DNA of 64,000 nt from Ashinkailepas kermadecensis (taxonomy: Eukaryota > Arthropoda > Thecostraca > Neolepadidae), in contig JAOTOM010004344.1 of NCBI GenBank assembly GCA_034440615.1, positions 204,854-268,853 on the forward strand, read 5' to 3'. The notes beneath the pieces are model-generated. The model was not told the DNA's origin and did not search any database. It saw only the letters and a list, made by a program, of their open reading frames with translations. This document shows, piece by piece, positions 24,471-36,548 of this stretch (the stretch's first letter is position 1; every line of letters begins with the position of its first letter). The translations under genes were made by a program, and so were the position numbers.

Positions 24471-25234
24471 GCCGTCGGGTCAATGAGTCCTGGAATATGA
24501 CCAATGCACATAAATAGCTCAGTTATCTTCATCGATTGGGGATTAGCTTTTGTTCACCATTCATCGTATGCATATGATTATTATATATGTATTAATCTGC
24601 GGATATTTTATACTAAAATGCATTTTAAAGTAATTGTTGAAATTCGGCAGTTAGAGATAAATTCAAATTAAATTTTCCGTTCTTATCGCCCTTATTTTGT
24701 TTTTAAAAGAGAAATACTTCGGCACGAGCCATGACTCGTTTGGCACACGTCATTCTGGCTGCGCCGCTGGCCCAGGTGTGTGACAAATGGGACAAAGGGC
24801 TTTCGAGCACCAGATTCCACTTACGTTCCAGGGGATCTCTCATGTTTTGGAAACCTCTTAGGCTCCAGGGGTCCTATACAATTTCAAATGTCCTTGTCAA
24901 GCTTCAGATCGATCTCCAGGATCTCTTGCCAATTGCGAAACCTAAAGGGCCTTGGAAAAGCCCAATGGGGCCCTGCAAACCTGGCGCCTATCGTGGGCAC
25001 CTGAGGGACGATAAAATTCCTCTAAGGCCCAAAAAGAGAACATAAAAGGTGAGCTCCGAGCACGCCATCTATTCAGTTCTTTGTTGTGAAAACTCCCAAA
25101 ACAAACAATAGGGTAAACCGGACAGTTTTTAAAAATGGGGAAGGGAGAGGTACACCTTGGGAAATTCCTGCCTTCGACACAGCCTCGGTCACATCAACTT
25201 TGAAAACGATTCTCCACCATGCTATTGCTTATAT
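24471..25234. other. No recognised gene
   Basis: A plus-strand frame of 104 codons (24731-25045) lies in a patch with repeated 'ctctaggctccagggg' and 'gggccctgcaaacctgg' flavour; no family is recognised. Confidence 0.35.
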
Positions 25235-25463
25235 CATTGGCTGATCCAGCCAGCCGGCTTTGGGTCGGCTCGGTGGGGGGGGGTGAAAAATGTAGTCAAT
25301 TTTCAAAACTCATCATATTTTCACAGTATAGAATCCAAGTTTCAGCTTTAAGAAAGGAAAAAATGTTTCTAGTTTCCAGAAAATCGTCCATATACAGCAA
25401 TTTTGCATCAAACCAGGCTTAGATAGGAAATGGGCAAGCCTCTCCTCCCTGGATCCGCCACTG
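25235..25463. mobile_element. Short MITE with 'ggcggatccag' termini
   Basis: The left end 'cattggctgatccag' (25235-25249) matches the reverse complement of the right end 'ctggatccgccactg' (25449-25463) at 13 of 15 positions. The 229-bp interior is non-coding. Flanking 8-mers (gcttatat, gctacaca) agree only at three bases, so a target duplication is not demonstrable. A similar terminus occurs at about 55055 (ctggcggatccag). Confidence 0.55.
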
Positions 25464-25844
25464 GCTACACAACATCTGTCACCGCCTGTATCACACGGTG
25501 CGCCAGCGGCCGCCATTGTGCGTGGGCAATGGGCATGTCACGCAATACACACACTCAAGCAGGAGCGCCACCGGCGCATTATCGGAGGCAAGAGACACGG
25601 CTCCGGGAGCAGCAGCTCGGCGTGTCATTGAACACACGATCAGGGGACCGCTTCCCGATGTGGCAGTCACTCATCTAGCACAAAGCCCGACTGAACGCCG
25701 CCGGCCTGGATGCGTTCCTGTTCATAACTAAGCGGAAAACCCAGTCTGCACGGGAGAAGTTGCACCTGTTTCAAAAATATACGGTGAAGAAGAATGAAGG
25801 GATATTTTACGACGCATTGGACTGCTGGTGTAACTAGACAAATG
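25464..25844. other. No gene seen
   Basis: Moderately GC-rich, short frames only. Confidence 0.35.
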
Positions 25845-26870
25845 TACGTAAAGCAAATGTACGTATGGCAGATGTATACGTAAGCAAGCATGGCAGATGC
25901 TTACGTACATGGCAGATGTACGTAAGCAAATGTACGTAAGCGCAGATGTACGCATGGCAATTGTACGTAAGCGCAGATGTACGTATGGCTAATGTACATA
26001 AGCGCAAATGTACGTAAGCGTAAATGTAGGTAAGCGCAAATGTACGTAAGCGCAAATGCACGTAAACGCAAAAGTACGTATGCGCAAATGTACGTAAGCG
26101 CAAATGTACGCATGCGCAAAAGTAAGTGAGCGCAAATGTACGTAAACGCAAATGTACATAAGCGTAAATGTACGTAAGCGCAAATGTACGCACGCGCAAA
26201 TATACATATGCGTCCGTAAACCAATTGCGTGCAATTGCGTACGTGCGAATGCAATTGCGTACGTAATTGCAAATGTGCATAAGCGCAAAAGTATGTCAGC
26301 GCAAGTGTACGTATGGCAGATGGTATGGTATGGATGGTATGGTATGATATGGACGTAAGCGCAAAAGTACGTATGGCAGATGTACGTAAGCTCAGATATA
26401 TGAAAGCGCAAAAGTACGTTTGGCAAATGTACTGATGGCAGATATACGTAAGAGCAAATGTACTGATGGCAGATATACGTAAGAGCAAATGTGCGTATGG
26501 CAAAGGGACGTAAGCAAATGTATGTAGGCGCAAATGTACGTATGGCATATGCCTCTAACCAAATGTACGTAAACGCAAAGGTACGCATGCGTAAATGTAC
26601 GTACATTTGCGCATACGTACAATGGCACATACGTAAATTTGCGCATGCGTACATTTGTGCGTACGTACATTTGCGCTTACGTACATTTGCGCTTGCGTAC
26701 ATTTGCGCTGACGTACATTTGCGCATACGTACATTTGCTATACGTACAGTTGCGCTTACGTACATTAGCCATACGTACATCTGCGCTTTCGTACAATTGC
26801 CATACGTACTGCGCTTATGTACAGTTGCTTACGTACATCTGCCATACGTACATTTGTCCTTACGTATTGT
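25845..26870. repeat. 16-bp minisatellite in two opposed blocks
   Basis: The unit 'gcaaatgtacgtaagc' (16 bp) repeats with variants from about 25845 to 26600. At the palindrome 'aaatgtacgtacattt', centred on 26600/26601, the array turns round and continues as 'acatttgcgcttacgt' to about 26870. The left block is about 755 bp and the right about 270 bp. A different sub-array ('ggtatggtatggatggtatg') and 'gcgtacgtaattgc' words interrupt the left block at 26218-26355. Long frames rich in Tyr-Ile-Cys-Ala-Tyr-Val are array readings. Confidence 0.93.
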
Positions 26871-26871
26871 C

Positions 26872-27012
26872 CTAGAATCGACTGCTGGACCACATAGTGT
26901 CGCCAATATCTCACGCAGATTGGTCGCAGGTGGACTTGGTAATCCCGACGGCTGTGGGATTCGAGCCCACGATCTTTACGATCAAAACTCCAACGCCCTA
27001 CCGACTGAGATG
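26872..27012 (-). mobile_element. tRNA-derived SINE (family 1)
   Basis: On the minus strand the head carries a tRNA-like B box (GGGCTCGAATC, 26958-26968) and an A-box-like 'ctcagtcggtagggcg'. The head does not fold as a full tRNA because the acceptor arms do not pair. The body (plus strand 'gtcgccaatatctcacgcag', then 'attggtcgcagg') matches the SINE at 42900-43060. It abuts the end of the 16-bp array. Confidence 0.7.
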
Positions 27013-27015
27013 CCG

Positions 27016-28800
27016 TGTAGAACATTTAAAAGCGCGGTCTAGAAATGTTGGGATACAAATGTGCCACCAAAATACTGCAGGCATGTGTTCCGGTTACTGC
27101 CGCGACCGCCGCAAATACTCGAGTCGCACTCGAGTGACGACCCATTGACTCATGATAATCAATTGGGATTTGGGGAGCGTCGACAACAGTCATTTGCACA
27201 AGTGGTGCCATGGGAATTCCAAGGTTGTTCCAGCTCTAACGCTGCCGTTCTGGAACACACGGCAACACTTTAGCGCCTCTACTAGAAAACCTGCTATAAT
27301 GGAGTCATAAGTGTCAAATAGTTACATATTTTGTATCCCCAAAACGAATACCTACAAGAATACTGGATGCTCCGTATGGCCAACACGACGGTGCCTGTCG
27401 CGCACACATGGCTCATTTTGACACTAAGGGTTCCCAGTAGTACTACATGTAAGCCTGGTACTTCCGCTTCCTATTGTCCACTATGGGGGAAAAGGCAGTG
27501 TTTTATTAAACTGATCGGGAGAAGCATATATATTCGGTTGGATCCTCAAGCTCATTGAGTTTCATTCCATGTTAAATTTGGAAAACATCGGGAGAATGAG
27601 CATTGAGTGACAATGTTCCTGAATAATACCTTGTTCCTAAACAACCCGGGACAGTCCTGTAAGCCTGTATCACAGTAGTCAAGAAATTTCCGTATCTGCA
27701 ACATGTGCTCCTCTGGGCACCTGAGGGGCAAGCTAGCTGTCACAGACGCATCGTGTCGTTTGGCGTCGTGGTTCTTCGTGCGGGCCACCACAGTAGTTCT
27801 CTAGTCACTGTCGTGGCCTATCTGGCCCCTACAGTAGTGTTCTACACATCGCGTTACTAGTCGCGACACTACTAATCTGAGGACAAGTCGTGGCAGTTGC
27901 TTATCCCACCATTATAAGATGGGGTTCCGCTTCAATTATCATTATGGAATCAAACCCGAATGAAGTATAATCCAGTCGGAAAATTGCACCCATGAAAGCG
28001 GGAGCCGGAGGGAGAGGGGTGCAGGAGTGGCAGTGGCCCCCAAGTTCTGAAGCTGGGGCATCGTCCCAGTTGTTGTTCGCAATTGCATGTTCTTTTGATA
28101 TTCAAGCGACAATTCCTTGCATTATTTCACAATATGTATATTGGTCCGGGTATCATAAGCACGGCGTAGCGAACATCAACACCAGGCAAAATCTGTTCAT
28201 ACTCCTACATACGGAATTGTGAATTGACCTCAATATGAAAGACACTTGACTAGGTCTTTGGGGACGGCCTCCGATACGCAACGCACGGCCTCCGGTACGC
28301 ACTAAATATTGTTCGACACATCAATTGACGTCACTCAGGATTTTGTAGTCTTCATCGGTCGTATAACTGGCTCCTTTGGAGCACACTCGGCACTGGGTCG
28401 TGTTTTTAAGGCATATTTGTTTTTGTTACATTTATGGAAGCTTGTAGAAGTGTCTGCTTTCTTACCGTTTGCTAACACATTATCTGATTGCTCAACCCAT
28501 TCAATGTACTTGGCGCCGTTTTTTATTTCTCATTTTCCCCGTTATCTTGATAGACTTTGTCAGCATTGATATAATCCTGGCTTAGTGGCCAGAAGTCACC
28601 AGGATACAAATCACGGTTTGCTGAACGCTTAGTGCATGACAGGAATAAAAATAATATTTTTTGTCTTGATCCAAGCAATAGTTTAGTATAACTTTTATGA
28701 GCATGGCAACAACGTGGGTACTGGTCACATAAGGTCACATTGTCACACAACTTCTCATGATTTCATGGCTAATTCTTGTGATATATTTGTTATTATAAGG
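27016..28800. other. No gene seen
   Basis: No array, transposon end or convincing exon recognised. Confidence 0.4.
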
Positions 28801-28801
28801 G

Positions 28802-28804
<3 letters not shown>

Positions 28805-28856
<52 letters not shown>

Positions 28857-28865
28857 ATATGTATG

Positions 28866-28919
<54 letters not shown>

Positions 28920-28925
28920 TATATA

Positions 28926-28961
<36 letters not shown>

Positions 28962-28997
28962 TGTATGTATGTATGTATATATATATATATATATATA
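28805..28997. repeat. Compound (TA)n / (TATG)n microsatellite
   Basis: Alternating tracts of (TA)n and (TATG)n, including about ten TATG units at 28934-28977. Confidence 0.97.
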
Positions 28998-29947
28998 AAG
29001 CGATCACTACATCCTTCGCCTGTGTACACTGTTTAGAAAGCACGTCCATCTTAACATCAAATCGCATCAAATTAGGTCAGATCACACGAGGTAAGGTCAC
29101 ATCAGATACTTAGTTGCCCTCAAATGTCATGTCGCATGATTTAGGCCGAGCTGAAACTAGATTCAGATGACTTCACCAGGAACAGTTTCTGTATAAAATG
29201 GACTGATGTAGAATATGCATGATACTTGACATTATCTTATGTCATTGACCATCGACATATTTTAAATCAGAATGCTTATTACATGCTCTTTATCACTTTC
29301 GGTGTGAAGATTACTCCAAATTAAATTTCCCCACTCAAGAGGGGAAAACGCGGACATTGACCTGACCTCAGATCAGTAACCTCGACATCAATTAAAATGT
29401 CGAGTTAGCAGTTGTTCGTGTTGAGTTGAGTCGGTTGTTCATCTTGGTGAAAGAACAGCATGATCTGAGCTTGGTGTTGAAGTGTTGGAACTATTCCGAA
29501 TGGCGGCACTTTGAAGAATTAGGAATACTACTCTCTTTAACCCGTTCCAGATCGATGGCCTTCACCTGGAACTCGCACGAATATGCAAAAGGGATGCATC
29601 AGAAGATATTGAAAGTCTCGTATCTCTGCGTCTACTCATTCAATCGCGATCCTGGAAAAAAATATGATAGGTGGAGAGACTCTCGAAAGCCCCACGACGA
29701 GGGTTAATTATGTTGTGTCCGGCACGAGCAACAATCTCTGATCCAAACCTTGTAATTTATGTGCTGTCAGAATGCCATGTAACAATCATTACTTACTTTC
29801 ATTTGACCTTTAAACAAAAACTTGAACCAACAATACGACTAAAGGATACAAAATTGGTGAACTTGGCTTCATATGTGCAACTTGGCAAAGAAATACCCCT
29901 TACCAGTCCTGCGTCTCTAAGGCTCACCCAGCCAACGGTAGCTGAGG
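28998..29947. other. No recognised gene
   Basis: A plus-strand frame (29426-29707, 93 codons) has no similarity I can name and no clear splice sites. Confidence 0.35.
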
Positions 29948-30835
29948 CATTCCACGACAAATCGACCGAAACATAGCCGCCATGACACCCTCATCTCTCA
30001 AAATTCGATGAAAACTGGTCTACAAGGTAATCCGATGTTACGAATCCGCATGTCCAACCTGTAGACCGATCCGACCAAGAAGTTTTGAGTTACAGACTAG
30101 GGCAGTTCTGAGAGGTCAGGAAACGTGGTTCTCTTCAACGGCTTGAATTTTCTACACCGTCAGACATAAATTCACTTTCTGATACAATTTTAAGATACCA
30201 GAAGCCCAAAGGAATGCATTTGCGATAGCATTTGCGAAGCGTACGTGATTTTGAGAAAATAACCAAGCGATCTTTTATTTCGTGACATTTCGTGACCCTG
30301 GCCGATTTAAACTGACAGCTTTGAATCCTCAGAAAGAAAGACACACAAATTGTGTGAGAAATGAGAGCATAAAAACGGGTTTTGCCTATACAAATCATTT
30401 CCAGGGCAGGGAGACACTGACTGTCCGCGCTACACCCAGCCGCCGCCGCCGCTGTCACTCCCGCTGCCACCTTTGGCTCTGTTGCCGCTATCTATCGTAT
30501 GTACTGCCGCTGCCACCTTTGGCTCTGCTGCCGCTATCGTATGTACTGCCGCTGCCACCTTTGACTCTGTTGCCGCTATCGTCTGTACTGCCGCTGCCGC
30601 CGCTGCTGCTAACGCCGTCACGGCTCTCGCACATGGGAATCTTACCTCATGTTGTATGCTGTTGTAGTTGGGTAAATACATTCCCCGTGCAGTGTTGTAT
30701 TTTGTTTGCCAGGAGATGCAGTTCAGGCAGGTGAGCGAATGCCGCCTTTCCTTAAATCTGATACACTCATCCGCATGGATGTTGATTTGTATACACTTGA
30801 GGGAACCTTGCCCCTCTCCCAAATAAGTTCAACTG
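29948..30835 (+). repeat. ~890-bp dispersed repeat, left copy of an inverted pair
   Basis: Words such as 'accctcatctctcaaaattc', 'ccgtcagacataaattcact' and 'agggagacactgactgtccg' reappear in reverse complement and reverse order at 32545-33421. The pair therefore forms a large inverted repeat with a ~1.7-kb spacer. This copy contains an expanded 42-bp array. Confidence 0.8.
30470..30615. repeat. 42-bp tandem repeat, three units
   Basis: The unit 'ccgctgccacctttggctct' plus 'gctgccgctatcgtatgtac' plus 'tg' is 42 bp (14 codons), about three copies, grading into (CCG/CTG)-rich sequence. Confidence 0.85.
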
Positions 30836-31292
30836 CATAATCAACCGGAAGAACTGCATCATTTTTTGCAGTGACGCTCTACATGGTCAATGAAAGTCAC
30901 TAGCTTGAAACCGAAGGTGGCCTGCTTCCACAGGTAGATGGGGATGTCCCTTTGTTTTCAATACAAGAGGCCACCGACCCCCTCAATCAGTTAGTAGAAT
31001 GTGCCCTGGGCCGGACTACGCGGCAACGCCCAAAAAATGATGAAAAAACAAAACGTGCAGAAAACATTAATTCTGGGGCACCCGATATTTATATACGTTT
31101 TGCATCAGGGTATCAGCACTCCCGATATATCATTTTCGAAGTTTGCTCCGCTGAGGCTGAAATATTGTGTCCTTGCTGGCAGTAGTGAGACTCATTCTGT
31201 ATGTGTGCATACATACCACCAGAACACAACGTTCATGATTGATGTGCTAGGTCAACGAGATATGACTGGTGGCGAGTTGATGTTTCATGCAG
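30836..31292. other. No gene seen
   Basis: Spacer before a candidate exon; nothing recognised. Confidence 0.35.
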
Positions 31293-31465
31293 TGTGACAT
31301 GAAAAACGAAAAATGCATGTGGCAAGAATGCAAAGTATCCGGGAGAGAAAGGAATCATGCTCATCTAAATTCAATCTGCGATCGTGACATTGATGAAAAT
31401 TTGATATTTGATAATGAGGTCAGAGATAAGCGCTGGGTGACCACAGACGATGCACCAGAATTCAT
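31293..31465 (+). CDS. Candidate internal exon, unknown gene
   Basis: A possible acceptor (tttcatgcag, ending 31292) and a consensus donor (gtaagt at 31466) bracket 173 bp with one open frame. It reads Cys-Asp-Met-Lys at the start and RWVTTDDAPEF near the end, and is charged and hydrophilic, with four Cys including a C-x5-C spacing. Codon use is ordinary, unlike the simple repeats around it. There is no neighbouring exon that I can connect and I do not recognise the domain. The acceptor lacks a strong pyrimidine tract, so this could be a chance frame. Confidence 0.3.
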
Positions 31466-31792
31466 GTAAGTCTTCTTTTTTGTGCCGGGGACTTCGCCGA
31501 AAATTATTCCTTCATTGTGCAGAACCAGGCTCAGTACTTCCGTTGGGATGCCCCCAGTGCATAATTCATCCCGTTGTTGTATATTGTAAGAGCAAAGTCA
31601 CCGCATGATGCCTAAGCTTTCGTTTTATTTCTGATGCTACAAAGCACGATGTGGCTAGTATGTACACGCGTTTATATCTGACTGGCTTCTAAAAAATTGT
31701 TGTGTCCTAATTTAAAAAAAAAAACCCCCTTTTTCTTTAAAAGTTACACCCAAAAAATTTAAAAGTTTTTTTTTTTTTTTTATTTTTTTATT

Positions 31793-31841
<49 letters not shown>

Positions 31842-32160
31842 GAAAAGGTGATAGTTTTTTGGGAGGAACCTTCAGCATGCGGTACAGAGGAAGCTGGAGA
31901 CATCCTTTAATAAGCAGATGCTGATGCGATGCGATGCGTGCGTGCGTGACTGCGCCTTAACGACCTGACGAATGATTTTTCCTCGTGTTTTGTTTGCGTT
32001 GCGGCGTGGTGATGTCGCGCGATTGATCGCATTGATGCCGCTGATGCCTTGCGCTCCTGCGATTTCAATGAGCTTGTTTTAGGGCTATACTGACTAATGC
32101 AAGGTATCTTCTTGAATGTCTGATGATCAGGTGAACGAGGAAAAAATATGAGGAAAAATA
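31466..32160. repeat. Spacer with a long A/T homopolymer tract
   Basis: 31712-31837 contains short A and long T homopolymers, including more than 50 consecutive T near its end. The rest is featureless. Confidence 0.8.
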
Positions 32161-32161
32161 A

Positions 32162-32435
32162 CAAGATATCCAGATGATCGATGAAAACGAGACGTCAATT
32201 GATATTTAAATTAGAAACTTTTTGGTATATTTCCAACGTTTCGGCTATTGCCGACATCAGGGTGCAATCACAATCATTTGTGAAGTACAATAGCAATTAA
32301 TTGTGATTGTTCCCTGATGAAGGCAATAGTCGAAACGTTGGAAATATACCAAAAAGTTACTAATTTAAATATCAATTGACGTCTCATTTTCATCGATCAT
32401 CCAAATATCACAACTTTGCAACCAAGATATCCAGA
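32162..32435. mobile_element. Foldback element with hammerhead-like core, 13-bp duplication
   Basis: Arms 32173-32275 and 32300-32401 are near-perfect reverse complements of about 100 bp. The whole is bounded by the direct repeat 'caagatatccaga' (32162-32174 and 32423-32435), which looks like a target-site duplication. The right arm contains CTGATGA (32314-32320), a short hairpin (GGC/GTC around AATA) and GAAAC (32332-32336). These are the conserved blocks of a hammerhead ribozyme, as found in the terminal repeats (pLTRs) of Penelope-like elements. One extra A follows CTGATGA, so activity is uncertain. Inverted terminal repeats without a body fit a remnant of a Penelope-like element. Confidence 0.7.
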
Positions 32436-32544
32436 ATCGAGTGATGCACATTTGATATACCTACCGGCTGAGCAAGGGCGCTGATTTCTGATATTCATTG
32501 AGGGGCCCAATGCATGAAACCATATTTGGGGGGCTGCACACAGG

Positions 32545-33421
32545 GTCCAATGTTAAAAGTTGACATTATTTGGGGAGGAGACGCAGTCCCCCTCAAAAGC
32601 ATACAAATCGACAACTATGCGGCTGAGTATATCAGATTTGAGGAAAAACGGCATTCACTCCTTTGTCTGAACCAAATGGCAAATCAAATACAAAACTGCG
32701 CGGCGCCTGCATTTCTCAACTACAACAGGTTGCACCACGAGCCAGGGTATTTACGAGCGAGAGGGCAGAGCGCCAGAGCGACAGAAGCGACAATGCAGGC
32801 GACAGCGGCGGCAGAGCCACAGATTGCAGAGGGCATCCGAATAGCTGCAGCGGCGCCGGACGGCTGCAGCTCAGACAGTCAGTGTTTCCCTGGCCCGGAA
32901 ATTATATTTATTGGCAAAATCAAAATTGTGTACTCTACTTTTGTACTTTTAGGAAATTTGTGAATCTTCCTTTCTGATGATTTAAATCTGTCAGTTTCAG
33001 TTGACCAGCAGTCACGAAATGCCACGAAATAATAGATTATGTCATTTTCTCAAAATCACATACTATATCCGATACTATCACGGATGACACGAAATAATAG
33101 ATTATGTCATTTTCTCAAAATCACATACTATATCCGATACTATCACGGATGCATTCCTTGGACTTCCGTGGTCTAAGAAATGTATCAGAAAGTGAATTTG
33201 ATGTCTGACGGTGTATGAGATACAGACCGTGGAAAAGAACAGCTATTGGCGAACTCCGACTCTCAAAACTGCCTGAGGGCATAACTCTAAAACTGTTGGT
33301 AGGATCGGCCTACAAATTGCACAGGTAGGATCGCAGCACTTGATTACCATAGAAACTAATTTTCATCAAAGTCTGAGAGATGAGGGCGAAAGTCATTGAT
33401 CGATCTGTCGTGGAAATTCCC
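32545..33421 (-). repeat. ~890-bp dispersed repeat, right copy of an inverted pair
   Basis: Reverse complement of the element at 29948-30835, for example 'gactgacagtttaaat'-type words near 33000 and 'gtctgagagatgaggg' near 33378. It begins in the 'catgttaaaagttgacatta' word shared with 20.59 kb. Confidence 0.8.
33023..33152. repeat. 65-bp tandem duplication
   Basis: 'cacgaaataatagattatgt' through 'ctatcacggatg' occurs twice with no visible differences, at 33023 and 33088. The other copy of the family (near 30.25 kb) has it once, so the duplication arose after the copies separated. Confidence 0.93.
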
Positions 33422-35300
33422 TAGATTGCCACTCCCCTAGATTCCCCTAGATTGCCACTCAAGCCAGATTGGTAGTGTTGGTTGGCGCGCGCTGTATCAA
33501 ATTACGGGACGGTCGGGTCAAACGCCGCGTACCGCGTGTGGTAGTTCATACGAGCCATCTACCCCACGGGCTAATAGTTATGGGAGCACACGGCAACCAG
33601 CGTGTAGGTTTCCCCGGGACAGTCTGGCTCTGTCTGTGAAGTCCTCTCCAACTTCACAAGGACAAGAACTCTCTTACACACGAGTTGTAAATGTTTGAGC
33701 AGTCGGAAGTTTGAGACCGACAGCATACTCGAATCATGCTGTGCTAGATGTCAAACTGTGTCAGAAATTCACGCATTGACAAAAGTTGGCAAGGTCTTCT
33801 ACGTTAGCAAGTTAAGCATTTGTGCATTATCAGCGTCCCACAGTGTATGAAAAATACTCTTGCAAAACGAGATTCCCAGCTGAAGTTGAAATTATGCCTA
33901 GGCACGAGCTCCCCTCCTTTCAAATTGATACCCTCCGCAAATAAAAGTCGGCTAAGTGTGGTGATGTGTCGTGTGTTTTGGACGAACCAAAAAGCATGTA
34001 AGTATCTAACATCGGGCACTTGACGTATTTGAATCCAATTATACAGCCAGCGGTGCGAGTTCTTCCAATTTCGCTCCTACATCCAACTGCATTTGAAGAA
34101 ATGGCAATGACACACATTTTCCGCTTCAGGTCCACTACCATGGTACTGGCCTTTTGTCTTCGTTGTGACAAATGAATGGCAATTTGTATACACAGACTCC
34201 ATCGTTTCGACGCAAGGTCATCTTCGGGGCCCAGCAGCGAAACAATGGGTCATTTTTACATCTCAAATTATGCACCCTAAAACATTTCACTCTTATTACC
34301 CTTGAAATTATCATGGAAATAAATGAGCGAAATAAGAATGCTGTCCTGGCAAGTCCGTAATCGAGAAGCTACACGTGCTCACATGGGCGTAACAACATCC
34401 TCACAAATGGGAGAGGGGAACTAGGTTCCATTTCATATACCTGCTCAGCGGAAAACAAAAACAAAATCAAGCTTTCCTTCCAGGGCATTGCATAGATAGT
34501 TATTTCCGGTTGTTAACTTAACACGCTTGTATCAGCCCCCAGCAAGGATACGCTGGCAATTGACCCCGATCACGTCAAGGACGCCGCAGGGGGCGTCCGT
34601 GTCGAAGGTATGGGCGACATGTTCAACTCCCGGTGAACAAGTTGAAATGAAAATCCCGATTGGATAGTTGGTCTACGCTACATGCTCTAGCTGGCATCGG
34701 TCCTTACACCTTAATACCTCTCCCACGTGCATTCAAACTACCCTTTTGAATTTTGGACACACGCCAGGAATGAACCTCCTGGATCCTTTTCATGGGCTTT
34801 CAAGTTGAAGCATGTCCGATTTTTATTTTCTCTTTTTTTCCTTTTTTTTTTTTGGGGGGGTTCTGAATGAAATCATTGTGCTTAGCATAATAAAATGCAC
34901 AGCGAACACTGATAAAGCACGCAAACGCAAAGCAGAATGAATAAAATATCCATGAAGCCAGGTCTGTAGACAATGCTAACCGTCGTATTCGATTTTTGTT
35001 TAGAGGCAGAACTAAACGGCTCAAGGCCTTCAAACTTTTAGTGTTGCCACCCCCCGCCATAAAATTTGCATTATGGCATGCGGCTATATGTTACGGTCAT
35101 ACCTACTTACATTGTGAATATCATCAGGCTTGAAAATCGTTGCTTCATATACGTCACAAATATAACCAATTCAAACATGCTTCACAAGAACACAAATCAA
35201 TGATTCGGGAGAAGAGGTCATCTTTCCGAAAATAGCTATCCATGTGCATACCACTCTTTTCATTGATTTCAACTTTTCAATCATCCGAAATGTACAAACC
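33422..35300. other. No gene seen
   Basis: A small duplication of 'cctagattgccactc' at about 33421-33460. Otherwise unique spacer; none of the short frames is recognisable. Confidence 0.4.
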
Positions 35301-35305
35301 ACACA

Positions 35306-35511
35306 AAGTAAACACGTCTTATTTTTATTGGGTGGTTCTCGACGCACTTTACGCACGATCACGGCTAATGGCGCCGCCCACACTGTTTCGCCGGTGCGCC
35401 GCGGGATTGGGAAATGTCCCGAGTGGTGCGAGTGTTGAACCCGGGACCTTTGATACCCAGAGCTCAACACCTTAACCACTTGGCCATCCCCGCCTCTAAA
35501 GTAAGCACGTC
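35306..35511 (-). mobile_element. tRNA-derived SINE (family 2), copy 1
   Basis: The SINE body is 35320-35497. Its minus-strand head has A box GGCCAAGTGGTTAAGG (35470-35485) and B box GGGTTCAACAC (35432-35442), closest to a Ser/Leu-type tRNA. The body then runs through 'cactcgggacatttcccaat' to a short A/T tail. The flanks 'aaagtaaacacgtc' (35306-35319) and 'aaagtaagcacgtc' (35498-35511) are a 14-bp target duplication with one difference. Confidence 0.9.
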
Positions 35512-36548
35512 AGTCTACCCAAACTTTCTATTGTCAATTGGGTACTGGACCTCACTTGCATGTCCTCAGCTAATGATCTCTTGTGGGTGTTATTTATCAA
35601 CTGACACCATAGGCTCTTAGGCTCTTGGTGGTCAGCTTTGTTTTCAAATATTTCATAACTAAATTTAACAACGTATGTTGTTTTGTGTGCAATAATTCGC
35701 ATCGTAACGTGAAACATGATGCGAAGCAAAACGTTCCCGTTCTTCCACCCGGTCAATGTATCGAAGTAAAAACGCATGCATACTTGGGAGATGTCCGATC
35801 TGGTTTCATACTTGACCAGGTTGAATGCCTTCCCGATAACTTATAACTATCCTGATGTTATGTTTGAAATCATCTGGATTGAATTCGTTTACTGCAAGAG
35901 TATATGCCCAAGAATATTAAGGCAAGTAAGTAACACCAAGATTATGGGAAACATAAGGCAGAAAGCAGAACCGGCTGCTGCGTCCAGCCTGGATTCGCCG
36001 TTGTTCCAGGTTTGAACGATTTCAATATATTATATGAAGAATGATACGGTAATACACAAACATACAAACTCACGGACATAAATAATATCTGAGAGTGATT
36101 AAGATTAGCTTTGATAACTCGCATTCTACATTCCAGGTTTCATGAAGTCAGGTAATAATATGTTCCATAAAGCACATGGGGTGTTGATGGTCTATGAGGT
36201 GCCCAATCATGGGTAGCGCAAAAGACAAATCATGTGATTCAGCAACCAAGCTCCCCAGACGGTAATTACACGGTACAAGATTGATGACCACCGAGCGATA
36301 TCTCGAAGAAAACAAGGCAGTTCGGCAAAGCATATATTTGCTGATAAAACATTCCACAGCCCTGTACAGACATATTTATCTGGCATCCAACTTTCGCGGA
36401 CCAACCTTGGCCATCTTCAACCCACACGGAGATACGCACGCCACTTCAACAGAATATGACTTCAGAGCTCTAAATGGTTGTGACAGGCGTGGTCTTGTCG
36501 ACGCTCTGTGGGATGCTGACGATTCACTACAAATTGCCAGTTGGCTAA
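35512..36548. other. No recognised gene
   Basis: Several short overlapping frames; none recognisable. Confidence 0.35.

Noticed and set aside
24719..24731. 'ggcacgag' resembling a cDNA-library adapter
   Set aside because: The 8-mer also appears elsewhere in the window (29.7, 33.9, 44.8 kb) in unrelated settings; chance.
25834..26780. Frames up to 263 codons over the 16-bp array
   Set aside because: Low-complexity reading of tandem units on the minus strand; the opposite block gives the same peptide from the plus strand.
26872..27012. tRNA gene on the minus strand
   Set aside because: A and B boxes are present but the acceptor arms do not pair, and the same body follows the tRNA-like part at 42.9 kb, so it is a SINE.
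26870..27020. Target duplication around the 26.9-kb SINE
   Set aside because: Only about five matching bases (tagaa) at the two edges; not distinguishable from chance.
35320..35497. tRNA-Ser/Leu gene
   Set aside because: A shared ~100-bp non-tRNA body and target duplications at two loci show a SINE.
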